Positions 1 through 8,712 are shown, counted from the stretch's first letter. The stretch is DNA of 44,813 nt from CAZBBB01 sp964490005 (GCA_964490005.1 CAZBBB010000015.1:1-44813); one strand, 5' to 3'. Numbers and translations are program-made. Notes: generated by a model from the sequence alone, not told the origin.

Positions 1-844
1 GGATCGTGAAGTAGTCGACGCCCTGCTCGGCCTGGTGGCGCAGCGTGTCGAGCACGATCGCCGCGTCGAGGTCCTCGATGCGGCGGCCGACGATCATCGA
101 GTAGATCGGCACGGTGCCGATCGGCACCGGCGAGGCGGCGAGGATCGCCGCGCGCGTGGCGTCGAGCGGGCCGCCCGTCGAGAGGTCCATGACGGTGTCG
201 GCGCCCCAGCGCACCGACCAGCGCAGCTTCTCGACCTCCTCGTCGGTGCCGCTGCTGACGGGCGAGGCGCCGAGGTTGGCGTTCACCTTGGTCTTGCTCG
301 CGCGGCCGATGGCCATCGGATCGAGGCCGAGCGCGAGGTGGTTCACGTTGGCGGGGATCACCATGCGCCCCGCGGCGACCTCGTCGCGGACCTGCTCGGC
401 CGTCAGGTGCGGCTCGCGCTCGGCGACGCGGCGCATCTGCGGCGTGATCGTGCCGAGGCGCGCGTGCTCGAGCTGCGTGCGGGCGACGAAACCTTCCGGC
501 GCGCGCCAGTTCGACGCGTCGCGGCGCGCGACGGCGTGCGCCTCGCGCTGCGCGGCGCTCGCGCCGGCGGGCAGCGGGGGCAGCGTGCAGACCCAGCCCT
601 CGGGCATGAAGTCCCAGGCCGTCTTGTCGCTCGGCGCCGGCATGCCGGGCGCGTCGGGCGAGGCGTAGGTGAAGGGCGTGCCGACCGCGCCGCGCCGCGC
701 GAAGCTGCCGGGCGAGGTGCCTTCGGCGCGCGTCGAGGGGTTGTCGCCGAGCGGCGGCAGCCGCTCGTGCAGCGCGTCGTGACCGTCGGAGCCGGTCTCG
801 TGGCCGTTCGTGTGCCTGTCGCCGTGGCGCGTCGCGCTCGTCAT
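1..844 (-). CDS. thiC: Phosphomethylpyrimidine synthase ThiC (C-terminal part outside window)
   Basis: Radical-SAM enzyme that rearranges aminoimidazole ribotide to hydroxymethylpyrimidine phosphate in thiamine synthesis, in the cytoplasm. I translated the minus strand from the ATG at 844-842. The product contains the ThiC stretches 'VNANLGASPVSSGTDEEV', 'DTVMDLSTGG', 'SPVPIGTVPIYSMI' and 'QAEQGVDYFTI', in the family order. About 281 residues are visible; the gene runs off the left edge, so the C-terminal cysteine motif for the Fe-S cluster is not seen. GGAGG at 855-851 lies 6 bases before the ATG and fixes the start. The TPP riboswitch directly upstream supports both identity and regulation. 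The His/Gly-rich N-terminus (about 30 residues) is unusual but not disruptive. Confidence 0.95.
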   Translation of the reverse strand, partial: MTSATRHGDRHTNGHETGSDGHDALHERLPPLGDNPSTRAEGTSPGSFARRGAVGTPFTYASPDAPGMPAPSDKTAWDFMPEGWVCTLPPLPAGASAAQREAHAVARRDASNWRAPEGFVARTQLEHARLGTITPQMRRVAEREPHLTAEQVRDEVAAGRMVIPANVNHLALGLDPMAIGRASKTKVNANLGASPVSSGTDEEVEKLRWSVRWGADTVMDLSTGGPLDATRAAILAASPVPIGTVPIYSMIVGRRIEDLDAAIVLDTLRHQAEQGVDYFTI

Positions 845-850
845 CGCTTT

Positions 851-952
851 CCTCCGCAGCTCGCCGGCCGCAGTCGCGCCGACTCGCTGATCAGGTTCCA
901 GGGTCTGTTCTCAGCACCGCCGGCCACGCGCCGGTCGGGCACCCCTAGCGGA
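851..952 (-). promoter_or_regulatory. TPP (THI-box) riboswitch in the thiC leader
   Basis: On the minus strand, in order, I read GGGGTGCC (P2 side), a GC-rich P3 hairpin, GCTGAGA, ACCC and GGAACCTGATC, all hallmarks of the TPP aptamer. The distal part is atypical: the usual TAATGCCAGCG-like segment is replaced by a longer GC-rich P4/P5 region. TCCGC (952-948) can pair with GCGGA (857-853) as P1, and that GCGGA includes part of the Shine-Dalgarno GGAGG (855-851). Inference: TPP binding closes P1 over the ribosome site, so control is translational. There is no T-rich terminator before the ATG. Confidence 0.88.
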
Positions 953-1041
953 CGGCGGACATCTTAGCGAGACCTGCGGCGCGGCGCGCGCGTGCGTTCG
1001 GGAAGGGCTCCGCGGGGCGTGCGCGAGGCGCCGCTCCCGCG

Positions 1042-1692
1042 TCAGCCGACCGGCGCCGCCAGGCCGGGCGCGAGGTCGAGCAGCAGGCACGCGACGAGCG
1101 GGATGAGCGTCATCGTCGCGTTGTCGTCGACCCAGCGGAGCTTGGGCCACTCGGCGGCCACGGCGAGCGGCGCCATGACGGCCACGAGCCAGCCCGGCCC
1201 GCCCAGCCAGTACGCGGCGGCGGCCCAGACGGCGGCCGCGACGAGCAGTCCCGCGCCCGCCACCGCGCGCGCGGGCCGCCGCGCGCGGCGCAGCTCGCCC
1301 ATGAGCGGGTCGGCCAGCGCGAGCGTGACGATGATCGGCGCGCCGATCGCCGCGCCCGCCACGCCGATCGGCGGCGCGAAGAGCAGCACGAGGCACAGCG
1401 AGGCGCCGCCCCAGGCGACCGCCGAGACCTGTCGGGCCTCGTAGGCGCGCATGCCGAAGACGGTCAGGCCGCGCGCGATGCGCAGCGCCTCGAGCGCCAC
1501 GATCGCGAGCAGCGCGCCGCCGAGGAGCGCGTCGCGCGGCACGCCCGTCGTCCGCTCGAGCGCCGCGCCGTGCGCGTACCAGGCCCAGGGGATCGCCGCC
1601 ATGCCGACGTGGACGAGCCGGCGCGCCACATGACCGGCCCGGCCGCCGTGACTGTGGTCGACGTGGTCCGTCGTGCGGGGTGCGGGTGACAT
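1042..1692 (-). CDS. Putative polyprenol/dolichol/phytol-kinase-family membrane protein
   Basis: Integral membrane protein of about 216 residues with roughly six hydrophobic segments. Two stretches match the SEC59/VTE5 family of CTP-dependent polyprenol kinases: 'RRLVHVGMAAIP' near the N-terminus and 'WVDDNATMTLIP' near the C-terminus, the latter resembling the family's D-D-N-x-T-x-P motif. Family members phosphorylate a lipid alcohol (dolichol, phytol, diacylglycerol); the substrate here cannot be told. ATG at 1692 is chosen; an in-frame GTG at 1719 would add nine residues, and neither has a clear ribosome site. It lies 48 bases downstream of the large secreted protein on the same strand and may be co-transcribed with it. 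The C-terminal half is alanine-rich. Confidence 0.6.
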   Translation of the reverse strand: MSPAPRTTDHVDHSHGGRAGHVARRLVHVGMAAIPWAWYAHGAALERTTGVPRDALLGGALLAIVALEALRIARGLTVFGMRAYEARQVSAVAWGGASLCLVLLFAPPIGVAGAAIGAPIIVTLALADPLMGELRRARRPARAVAGAGLLVAAAVWAAAAYWLGGPGWLVAVMAPLAVAAEWPKLRWVDDNATMTLIPLVACLLLDLAPGLAAPVG

Positions 1693-1740
1693 CGGCGGAC
1701 TCGCGGAAGCGGGCCGCACTTTACTCGGCGCGCCGCGCGC

Positions 1741-4700
1741 TCACGACCCGCAGAAGGTCAGTTTCAGTCCGTTGCTCAGGCGCACGGGCCAGGGCTGCGG
1801 CTGGCCGAACGCGAAGGCCTGCAGCCAGATCGAGAGGCCGGCGAGGCCCGCGTCGTTCGGCAGCACGGCGGGCAGGTGCAGCTCGCCGCCGCCGTCCCAG
1901 CTCGCGCCGAAGAGCAGCAGCGTGCCGGGGTCGAGGTGGAGCGTGCCGTTCTTGAAGGGCAGTGCCGCCGCCGCCAGCGCCACGCCGAGGGTGCCCGACG
2001 CGGGGCCGCTCGCGCCCGTGCCGTGGATCTCGATCGGGAAGCCGAGCAGCGGCGACCCTTCGCCGTGCAACTGCAGCGTGTTGCTGCCGCCGGGCGCGCC
2101 GAAGGCCTGCCAGCCGCAGCCGGCCGGCGCGGGTGCGTACGCGCGCAGCTCGCCGACGCTGATGAACTGGTTGCTGCCGGCCGGCGCGCCGCGCAGGCGG
2201 ATGGCGCGCGCCGAGACCGGCGCGAAGTCGAACACGAAGGTCTCGTAGTGCACGCCGTTGAGCCCGGTGTAGGGCGGGCTGACGCTCACGCCGGAAAGGT
2301 TCGTCCAGGGGCCGCCGGCCGTCGTCTGCACCTGCACCGCGACGTTGGTGAAGGCGCCGCCGTCGGTGTTGTTGCGCCCCTCCTGGAAGCGCAGCCGCGC
2401 GATCGTGGTCGGCGCGCCGAAGTCGTAGCCGATCCAGTCCTCGCCGGCCTGCGCGCCGCCGTGGAACGTGTCGAACTGCGCGTGGAAGCTGGTGCTGCCG
2501 ACGGGCGGCTGCGTGCCGTTGCGGAGGGTCTGCGGGTCCTGGTTGCCGCCGCCCTGCGGCGTGGGCGGCACCATCGAGAACAGCTTGGCGATGATCGTGC
2601 CGCTCGCGGTGATGTCGGCGTAGCCGTCGGGCGTGAGGCCCTCGATGCCGAAGACGCGCAGCTCGCCGACCGACGTGAAGTTGGCGCTGCCCCCGGGGTT
2701 GCCGCGCAGGCGCAGCGCGTCGCCCGCCACCGGATCGAAGCGCAGCACGTACGACTGGTAGTTGACGCCGTCGAAGAAGGCCTGCCCGGCGAGCGCGAAG
2801 GGATAGGCGGGCGTGATCGTTACGCCGGGCACCGTGCTCCACGTGCCGCCCTGGCGCACCTCGACGCGCAGGTCCTCCCACCAGCCGCCGTCGACGAAGT
2901 GCTTGCCCTCCTGGAACTCGACGCGCGTGAACCGGAACTCCTCGCCGGGCGGCGCGGGCAGCGCGTAGCCGATCCAGTCGTCGTTGCCCTGCGCGCCGCC
3001 GTGGAAGGTGTCGTACTGCTGGGCGCTGAGCGCGCTGCCGACCGCGGGCAGCAGCGCGTCGCGGATGACCTCGATGTCGTGGTTGCCGCCGCCGGTCGGC
3101 TCGGGCGGCGAGAGTTCGTGCATCTTGGCGATCGGCAGCGCCGTGCCGGCGATGTCGCGGTGGTTGGCCTGCGGGTAGACGAAGACCGCGGCGCTCTTGG
3201 AGAGCCCGCCGACGTCGGTGACGGTGAGCTGCACGCGGTAGTAGAGCAGCTCGAGGTCCTCGGGCGAGACGTCGATCGGGAAGGACGCGCTCGCGCCGCT
3301 CGCCTGGAACGTGCCGGGGTGCACGTGCGTGGCGTGGTACAGGTCGATGTTCCAGTCGTACTGCAGCGGCTGGCCTTCGGGGTCGCTGCCGCTGCCCAGC
3401 AGCGACAGCGCGGTCGGCGGCGCGAACAGCGCGCCGGGCTGCGGGGAGACGATCGAGACCGTCGGCGGCACGTTGCCGACGGCGACCTGCACCGTCGTCT
3501 CGCCGAACGCGCCCAAGGGGTCGGTGACGCGCAGCGTGACGTCGTACAGCCCGTTGCTCGCGTAGACGTGCAGGGGGTTGGCGAGGGTCGAGGGCGGCGA
3601 GCCGTCGTCGAAGTCCCAGGCGTAGGAGAGCGGGTCGCCGTCCGGGTCGCTGCTCGTCGAGCCGGTGAACTGCACGTTCAAGGGCGCGGCGCCCGACTCC
3701 GGGTTGGCCGACGCGATCGCGACGGGCGTGAGGTTGGCGCCGTAGTTGAGGCGTTGCACCCTGCCCGTCGCGACGTTGCACCAGTACAGATCGCCCGTGA
3801 CCGGGTGGCGCTCGATCGCGACGAGCGGCCCGGTCGCGGAGGCGAAGTCCTTCACGGCGGTCACGTTCCACGCGCCGTCGAACTCGACCGTCTTGATCCA
3901 CTGCTGGCCGTAGTCGGCGACGAACATGCGCCCGACGTAGATGCCCGGGTAGGCGCCGCCCGAATAGATCGGGCCGCCGATGGCGCAGTTGCCGCGGAAG
4001 CCGCCGAGCACGTTGCCGGCCTCGTCCTTGTGCACGCCGGCGGGCTTGTAGGCCGCGACGTTGCTGTGGTGCCAGGCGAGCGCCGGCGGAGTGAGCGTGC
4101 CGACGAGCGGCGTCTGGCAGGTGACCTTGTTCGGGTTGCCCGTCGTGTACGCCTGGTAGCCGTTCTGCGCGGGGATGCCCTCGTAGCAGGGCCAGCCGAA
4201 GTTCTCGCCGCCGAAGCGCGCGACGTTCAGCTCCTCCCAGATGTTCCAGCCGACGTCGCCGAGCAGCACGACGTTCGGCTGGCCGAGCGCCGGGTCGCGC
4301 GCGCCGGTGCCGGGCGCGAGATCCATGCGGAAGGGATTGCGCAGCCCCAGCGCCCAGACGCGCGAGGCGTTGCTGGCGCCGTCGCCGTTCCAGAGCGGGT
4401 TGCTGGGGAGGCCGAGGCCCGTCGCCGGGTCGATCCGCAGCACCTTGCCGGCGAGGCTGCGCGGGTCGAGCGAACGGAAGGCGCCTTCGTCCTGGATCTT
4501 CGGCGTGGGGCCCTTGAGCAGCGTCTGCGGGTGGACGAAGTCGTCGAAGCCCGGGTTGTCGGCGCCGCCGTTGTCCTGGAAGTCGTAGTGCGCGCCGTCG
4601 CCGGTCGCGAGCAGCAGCGTGCCGTCGTCGGCGAAGCGCAGCGACCCGTTGCTGTGGCTGTTGTGCAGCGAGGCGATCGCGTCGGGCACGCTGCCGTCGG

Positions 4701-5235
4701 GAAGCTGGTTGCCCAGCAGCACCTGGCGCGAGGCGAGGTCGGCCACGATCGAGGCGCCGTTCGTGACCGCGCGCCAGCGCGTGAGCCGCGAGAAGCTGTA
4801 CTTGTTGTTCTGGTTGAAGCCGTTGTCGGCGGGCGGCACGGGCGAGACCGTGTAGAGCAGGTACACCCAGCTCGTCGCGCCGCCGTCGGGCACGAAGCCC
4901 GGGTGCAGCGCGATGCCGAGCAGCCCGCGGTCCCAGTCGTTGTTGACCTCGGCGCTCAGGTCGAGGAAGGGCAGCGGCTGCTGGCTGCCCGCGTCGCTCA
5001 GCACGCGCACGACGCCCGGCTTCTCGAGCAGGAACAGCGTGCCGTCGTCGGCGAAGCACAGACCCACCGGCACGTTGAAGGTGCCCGGCAGGGTGAGCAC
5101 CTCGAAGTGGCCGGGCAGTCCGGTGAAGGCCTGGCCGGCGGCGGCGGGCGCGAGGGTCGCCAGGCACAGGGCCAGCAGGGCGCGGGGCAGGCGTCGGACG
5201 CGGGCACGGGCACGGGCACGGGCGGGGGTGTTCAT
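1741..5235 (-). CDS. Secreted glucose/sorbosone-dehydrogenase-like protein with PKD, two discoidin-like domains and C-terminal SN module
   Basis: 1164 residues. The basic N-terminus plus hydrophobic stretch ending 'APAAAGQAF' is a signal peptide. Residues about 40-500 form a GSDH-type beta-propeller: 'GLLGIALHPGFV', 'DDGTLLLATGDGAHYDF', 'RVWALGLRNPFRMD', 'NFGWPCYEG'. Residues about 503-590 are a PKD domain ('SSDPDGDPLSYAWDFDDG'), followed by a second Ig-like domain to about 690. Two tandem discoidin/F5-8C-like domains follow (about 690-865 and 866-1035), sharing 'DTFHGGAQ..(D/E)DWIGY' and 'RFQEG(R/K)'. The last ~125 residues are a module ending 'RLSNGLKLTFCGS' that recurs elsewhere in the window. 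Family knowledge suggests PQQ-dependent or non-catalytic sugar binding; extracellular polysaccharide is the likely partner. An upstream in-frame ATG at 5244 is an alternative start. Confidence 0.85.
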   Translation of the reverse strand: MNTPARARARARVRRLPRALLALCLATLAPAAAGQAFTGLPGHFEVLTLPGTFNVPVGLCFADDGTLFLLEKPGVVRVLSDAGSQQPLPFLDLSAEVNNDWDRGLLGIALHPGFVPDGGATSWVYLLYTVSPVPPADNGFNQNNKYSFSRLTRWRAVTNGASIVADLASRQVLLGNQLPDGSVPDAIASLHNSHSNGSLRFADDGTLLLATGDGAHYDFQDNGGADNPGFDDFVHPQTLLKGPTPKIQDEGAFRSLDPRSLAGKVLRIDPATGLGLPSNPLWNGDGASNASRVWALGLRNPFRMDLAPGTGARDPALGQPNVVLLGDVGWNIWEELNVARFGGENFGWPCYEGIPAQNGYQAYTTGNPNKVTCQTPLVGTLTPPALAWHHSNVAAYKPAGVHKDEAGNVLGGFRGNCAIGGPIYSGGAYPGIYVGRMFVADYGQQWIKTVEFDGAWNVTAVKDFASATGPLVAIERHPVTGDLYWCNVATGRVQRLNYGANLTPVAIASANPESGAAPLNVQFTGSTSSDPDGDPLSYAWDFDDGSPPSTLANPLHVYASNGLYDVTLRVTDPLGAFGETTVQVAVGNVPPTVSIVSPQPGALFAPPTALSLLGSGSDPEGQPLQYDWNIDLYHATHVHPGTFQASGASASFPIDVSPEDLELLYYRVQLTVTDVGGLSKSAAVFVYPQANHRDIAGTALPIAKMHELSPPEPTGGGNHDIEVIRDALLPAVGSALSAQQYDTFHGGAQGNDDWIGYALPAPPGEEFRFTRVEFQEGKHFVDGGWWEDLRVEVRQGGTWSTVPGVTITPAYPFALAGQAFFDGVNYQSYVLRFDPVAGDALRLRGNPGGSANFTSVGELRVFGIEGLTPDGYADITASGTIIAKLFSMVPPTPQGGGNQDPQTLRNGTQPPVGSTSFHAQFDTFHGGAQAGEDWIGYDFGAPTTIARLRFQEGRNNTDGGAFTNVAVQVQTTAGGPWTNLSGVSVSPPYTGLNGVHYETFVFDFAPVSARAIRLRGAPAGSNQFISVGELRAYAPAPAGCGWQAFGAPGGSNTLQLHGEGSPLLGFPIEIHGTGASGPASGTLGVALAAAALPFKNGTLHLDPGTLLLFGASWDGGGELHLPAVLPNDAGLAGLSIWLQAFAFGQPQPWPVRLSNGLKLTFCGS

Positions 5236-5295
5236 GGCGGGCATTGTGCCCGCTTTCGGGGAACGCGCACCGGACGCTCCGCTACGCTGCCGCCC

Positions 5296-5814
5296 ATGTG
5301 GCTGATCGCGATGGCCGGCCTGCCCGGAACGGGCAAGAGCACGCTGGCGGGGGCGCTGTCGCGGGCGCTCTCTGCACCCGTCCTCGACAAGGACGCGGTG
5401 CGCGCCGAACGGCACGGCGCGCGGGTCGAGTACAGCCCCGCACAGGACGATGACGTCATGGAGGAGGTCTATGCGCGCGCCGGCCGGCTGCTGGCGGCGG
5501 GCGCGCGGCACGTGATCCTCGACGGGCGCACCTTTACGCGCGCCGCCACGGTGGTGCGCCTGCGCGAGGTCGCCGCGTCGCTGTCGGCGCGGCTGCTGAT
5601 CGTCGAGTGTCATTGTGCGCCCGAGCTGGCCCGCGCCCGCATCGCCGCCGACCGCGCGGCCGGCCGCCACCGGGCGGCCAACCGCAGCCCGGAGCTGCAC
5701 GCGGAGCTGGCGGCGCGCGCCGAGCCCATTCCGGGCGCACGGCTCGAGTTGCGCACCGACGGGTCGGCCACCGAACCGCTCGTCGCCGCCTGCCTGGCCG
5801 TGCTCGGGGCTTGA
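5296..5814 (+). CDS. P-loop small-molecule kinase (AAA_33/gluconate-kinase-like)
   Basis: 172-residue cytoplasmic protein. Residues 6-16 carry a Walker A motif, 'MAGLPGTGKST', almost at the N-terminus; 'VLDKDAVRAE' follows at the usual acceptor-binding place, 'VILDGRTF' is the Walker B-like strand, and 'ARIAADRAAGRH' resembles the lid arginines. This layout is typical of single-domain kinases such as gluconate, shikimate or chloramphenicol phosphotransferase-like proteins. The substrate cannot be inferred. It is transcribed divergently from the large secreted protein, with 60 bases between the two ATGs. A TACGCT hexamer at 5283-5288 sits so close to the ATG that it would imply a nearly leaderless transcript if it is a -10 box. 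Confidence 0.75.
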   Translation: MWLIAMAGLPGTGKSTLAGALSRALSAPVLDKDAVRAERHGARVEYSPAQDDDVMEEVYARAGRLLAAGARHVILDGRTFTRAATVVRLREVAASLSARLLIVECHCAPELARARIAADRAAGRHRAANRSPELHAELAARAEPIPGARLELRTDGSATEPLVAACLAVLGA

Positions 5815-5833
5815 CGGCCGGGCGGGAATCGTG

Positions 5834-5853
5834 TTGATTGATCGCTCAATCAA
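5834..5853. promoter_or_regulatory. Perfect palindromic operator before the TetR gene
   Basis: TTGATTGA-TCGC-TCAATCAA, two perfect 8-base arms around 4 bases, centred about 40 bases before the regulator's start. It is AT-rich in a GC-rich background, and its size and symmetry suit a TetR-family dimer. Inference: autoregulatory operator of the TetR gene and its coupled WD40 gene. The TTGATT within it could also serve as a -35 box. Confidence 0.65.
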
Positions 5854-5884
5854 CTCGCTCGTCCCCCGGCCGGCACTCTCGTCC

Positions 5885-6505
5885 GTGACTCCCCCCGACA
5901 CCCGCACGCGCCTGCTCGAGACCGCCGCGCGGCTGTTCCACGAGCAGGGCTACGAGGCGACGGGCATCGCGACCATCCTGCGCGAGAGCGGGGTCAACAG
6001 CGGCAGCCTCTACCACTTCTTCAAGAGCAAGGAGGACCTGCTGCGCGGCGCGCTCGAGTGGCGACTGCGCGAGCTGCGCCCGCAGGTCACCGACCCGTGC
6101 GAGGCCGAGACCGAAGACGGCATCGAGCGCGTGTTCGCTTTGCTTGGCCGCTATCGGCAGATGCTCGAGATGACGCACTGCACGATGGGTTGTCCCGTCG
6201 GCAATCTCGCGCTCGAACTCGCCGACAGCCATCCCGAGGTGCGGCCGCTGATCCACGCCAACTTTGAGAACTGGCTCGACGTCGTCACCGGCTGGATCGA
6301 GGGCGTCGGCGCGCGCCTGCCTGCCGACCTCGACCGCCGCGGCCTGGCGCGCTGCGTCCTCACGACGATGGAGGGCGGCATCATGCAGGCGCGCGCCAGC
6401 GGCACCCTGCAGGCCTTCGACGACTCGGTGGCGCACCTGCGCCGCTACTTCGACTTGCTGCTCGCCTCTGCCGCCCTCACCCAGAAGAAGAAGGCCACGC
6501 CATGA
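5885..6505 (+). CDS. TetR/AcrR-family transcriptional regulator
   Basis: 206 residues. The N-terminal helix-turn-helix is clear: 'RLLETAARLFHEQGYEATG', then 'ILRESGVNSGSLYHFFKSKE', the recognition helix with the family's SLYHFFKSKE signature. The C-terminal ligand/dimer domain contains 'TMGCPVGNLALELAD' and 'TTMEGGIMQAR', as in the YxaF/LmrA-like branch. GTG at 5885 is chosen because the conserved domain begins only eight residues later; upstream in-frame starts would run through the palindrome. Its stop overlaps the next ATG (ATGA at 6502-6505), so the WD40 lipoprotein is probably translated with it. Ligand unknown. Confidence 0.88.
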   Translation: MTPPDTRTRLLETAARLFHEQGYEATGIATILRESGVNSGSLYHFFKSKEDLLRGALEWRLRELRPQVTDPCEAETEDGIERVFALLGRYRQMLEMTHCTMGCPVGNLALELADSHPEVRPLIHANFENWLDVVTGWIEGVGARLPADLDRRGLARCVLTTMEGGIMQARASGTLQAFDDSVAHLRRYFDLLLASAALTQKKKATP

Positions 6506-8613
6506 ACGCTCCCCGATCGCATGCGTCCCGTCTGCTCGCCGCCTGCGCGCTCGCCGGCCTGGTCACCGCGTGCGCCGCCGGTCAGGCCAGTCCGCCGGCC
6601 GCCCCGGCGGAGGCCGCGCCAGCCGTACCCGACGCCGAGCTGCAGAGCTATCGCGCGCACCTCGCCGCCGCCGAGGCCAGCCTGCGCCTGCACGACACGC
6701 TCGCGGCGCGGCGCTGGCTCGACGAGGCGCCGACCGGTCCGCGCGGCTGGGAGTGGCGCCACGTCTCGGCTCGCTGCGACGAAGCGGCGCTCGTCATCGA
6801 TGCGCACCCAGGGGCGGTGGTCTTCGGCCTGCGCGTTTCGGCCGACGGCCGGCGCCTCGCCACCGCCAGCTACGACAAGACCGCGGCGCTCTGGGACGCG
6901 CAGAACGGCGCGCGACTCGCGACCTTTGCAGGTCACACCGAAGGCCTGTGGTCGGCGGCGCTCTCTCCCGACGGCACGCGCGTGCTGACGGCCGCCGGCG
7001 ACAAGACCGCGCGCGTGTGGGATGCCGCGACCGGCGAGTCGCTCGGGATCGCCTGGGAGTGGAAGCAGGTCACGTCCTGCAGCGACATCACGCGCGACGG
7101 GCGGCTCTACGCGGTGAGTTCGTATCAGTGGCTCGAGAAGCCGAAGCTCGAGGGGCTCGTGCGCCTCGTCGACGCGCAGACGCTGCAGGAGGTCGCGCTG
7201 CTGCGCGGCGGGGTCAAGCCGATCGCGATGATCCGCTTCTCGCCCGACGGCTCGAAGATCGCCGCCGCCTGCTGGGACGAGGCCGTCCACGTCTGGGACG
7301 TGGCGAGCGGCGCGCTGCTCGTCGAGCCCTCCGCCAAGCGCGGTGAGCTGTACAGCGCCGTCGACGCGCTGGCCTGGAGCCCCGACGGCACGCGCCTCGT
7401 CGCCGGTGCCAAGAACGGCAGTGTCTTCGTCTTCGACGCGACGAGCGGCGCGCGCCTGCACGAGCTGCGCGGTCACGAGGGCTATCTCGGCGGCGTGGCC
7501 TGGTCGCCCGACGGGGCGCTGCTCGCGAGCGGCGGCGAGGACGCCACCGTGCGCCTGTGGGACGGCGCGAGCGGCGAGCCGCGCGCGGTGCTGCACGGCC
7601 ACCTCGGCTTCGTGCGCGGCATGGACTTCGCGCCCGACGGACAGCGCCTCTGGACGGCCAGCGAAGACGGCACGGTGCGCGGCTGGGACGTCGAGGCCGC
7701 GCTCGCCGCGGGCGCCGGCGCCTTCCACCACGAGGCGGCCTACTCGATCGCCTTCGACCGCGAGGGGCGCCTCGTCAGTTCGTCCTACTACGACTCGATC
7801 CGCACCTGGGACCTCGGGTCGCGCTCGCTGGCCGCCGAGTTCGACGCCGCGCAGCACGTCGGCGCGAGCGGCGAACCCTGCGTCGACGGCAGCGCGAACG
7901 TCGTGGCCTGCGAGCCGGGCGGCGAGCGCATCGCCACCGGCCACGTCGGCGGCAAGGTGCGACTGCTCGACGGCGCGGCCGGCCCCGTCGCGTGGACGGA
8001 CGCGGGGGCGGGCTTGCGCGGCGTGTCGGGCATCGCCTTCAGTCCCGACGCGGCGCGCGTGGCGGCCGTGCACTACGACGACGTCGTGCGCGTCTTCGAC
8101 GCCGCGAGCGGCGCCGAACTGTGGCGCGGCCCGCCGAGCGCCGGCCCGCTCAACTCGCTCGGCGGGCTGGCCTTCGATCCGCGGGGTGAGCGCCTCTGCG
8201 TCCCGTATCTCGGTGGCGCGCGCGTGCTCGATGCGGCCACCGGCGAGGTGCTGCTCGAACTGGCCGGCGAGGGCCAGCGCAGTTACGGCGTCGACGTTTC
8301 GCCGGACGGCCGGCTCGTGCTCGCCGCGCAGTCGGGCGGGTGGGTCGTCTGCTGGGAGGCCGAGACCGGCGCGCGCCGCTGGGCCGTGAAGGGGCACACG
8401 CTGAACGCCGACCGCGTGCACGTCTCGCCCGACGGCACGCGCGCCGTCTCGACCGCCAACGACCTCGTCGTCTGGGACCTGCCGTCGGGCGCGCCGCTGC
8501 TGCGCCTGCGCCCGCATCCCAACGGCCTGTACGACGCGCGCTTCACGGCCGACGGGCGGCGCCTCGTCACGCTCGGCACCGACAACCTGATCCGCGTGCT
8601 CGATGCGCCCTGA
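6502..8613 (+). CDS. WD40-repeat lipoprotein
   Basis: 703 residues. A signal peptide ends in the lipobox 'GLVTAC', so cysteine ~24 is probably lipidated and the protein membrane-anchored outside the cytoplasm. After an Ala/Pro linker, the rest is WD40 repeats, for example 'SPDGTRVLTAAGDKTARVWD', 'SPDGALLASGGEDATVRLWD' and 'APDGQRLWTASEDGTVRGWD'; at least ten blades' worth of repeats suggests two propellers. WD40 propellers are protein-interaction scaffolds; no catalytic domain is seen. A short helical stretch before the first repeat ('AHLAAAEASLRLHDTLAARR') resembles the linker before WD40 domains in planctomycete Ser/Thr kinases. It is translationally coupled to the TetR gene, so its amount is probably controlled by that regulator. 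Confidence 0.85.
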   Translation: MNAPRSHASRLLAACALAGLVTACAAGQASPPAAPAEAAPAVPDAELQSYRAHLAAAEASLRLHDTLAARRWLDEAPTGPRGWEWRHVSARCDEAALVIDAHPGAVVFGLRVSADGRRLATASYDKTAALWDAQNGARLATFAGHTEGLWSAALSPDGTRVLTAAGDKTARVWDAATGESLGIAWEWKQVTSCSDITRDGRLYAVSSYQWLEKPKLEGLVRLVDAQTLQEVALLRGGVKPIAMIRFSPDGSKIAAACWDEAVHVWDVASGALLVEPSAKRGELYSAVDALAWSPDGTRLVAGAKNGSVFVFDATSGARLHELRGHEGYLGGVAWSPDGALLASGGEDATVRLWDGASGEPRAVLHGHLGFVRGMDFAPDGQRLWTASEDGTVRGWDVEAALAAGAGAFHHEAAYSIAFDREGRLVSSSYYDSIRTWDLGSRSLAAEFDAAQHVGASGEPCVDGSANVVACEPGGERIATGHVGGKVRLLDGAAGPVAWTDAGAGLRGVSGIAFSPDAARVAAVHYDDVVRVFDAASGAELWRGPPSAGPLNSLGGLAFDPRGERLCVPYLGGARVLDAATGEVLLELAGEGQRSYGVDVSPDGRLVLAAQSGGWVVCWEAETGARRWAVKGHTLNADRVHVSPDGTRAVSTANDLVVWDLPSGAPLLRLRPHPNGLYDARFTADGRRLVTLGTDNLIRVLDAP

Positions 8614-8672
8614 GGCGTCGACGCGGCGCTTGCCGGGCGCGCGCGGCGCCTCGCGGGCCGTCCGCCGTCTGC

Positions 8673-8678
8673 TAGAGT
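8673..8678 (+). promoter_or_regulatory. Putative -10 box (TAGAGT) of lysC
   Basis: TAGAGT followed by GTCCCG, 34 bases before the lysC ATG, in otherwise GC-rich spacer. One of six similar TAnnnT hexamers before plus-strand genes in this window. No convincing -35 box is visible. Confidence 0.4.
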
Positions 8679-8712
8679 GTCCCGCCGAGCGCCGGGCGGG
8701 CGCGGGAGAACC

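Noticed and set aside
1876..5814. 1312-residue plus-strand ORF opposite the GSDH-PKD gene
   Set aside because: Arg/Ala/Val-rich antisense frame caused by high GC; the minus strand has coherent domains. Only its last 172 codons (5296-5814) are real.
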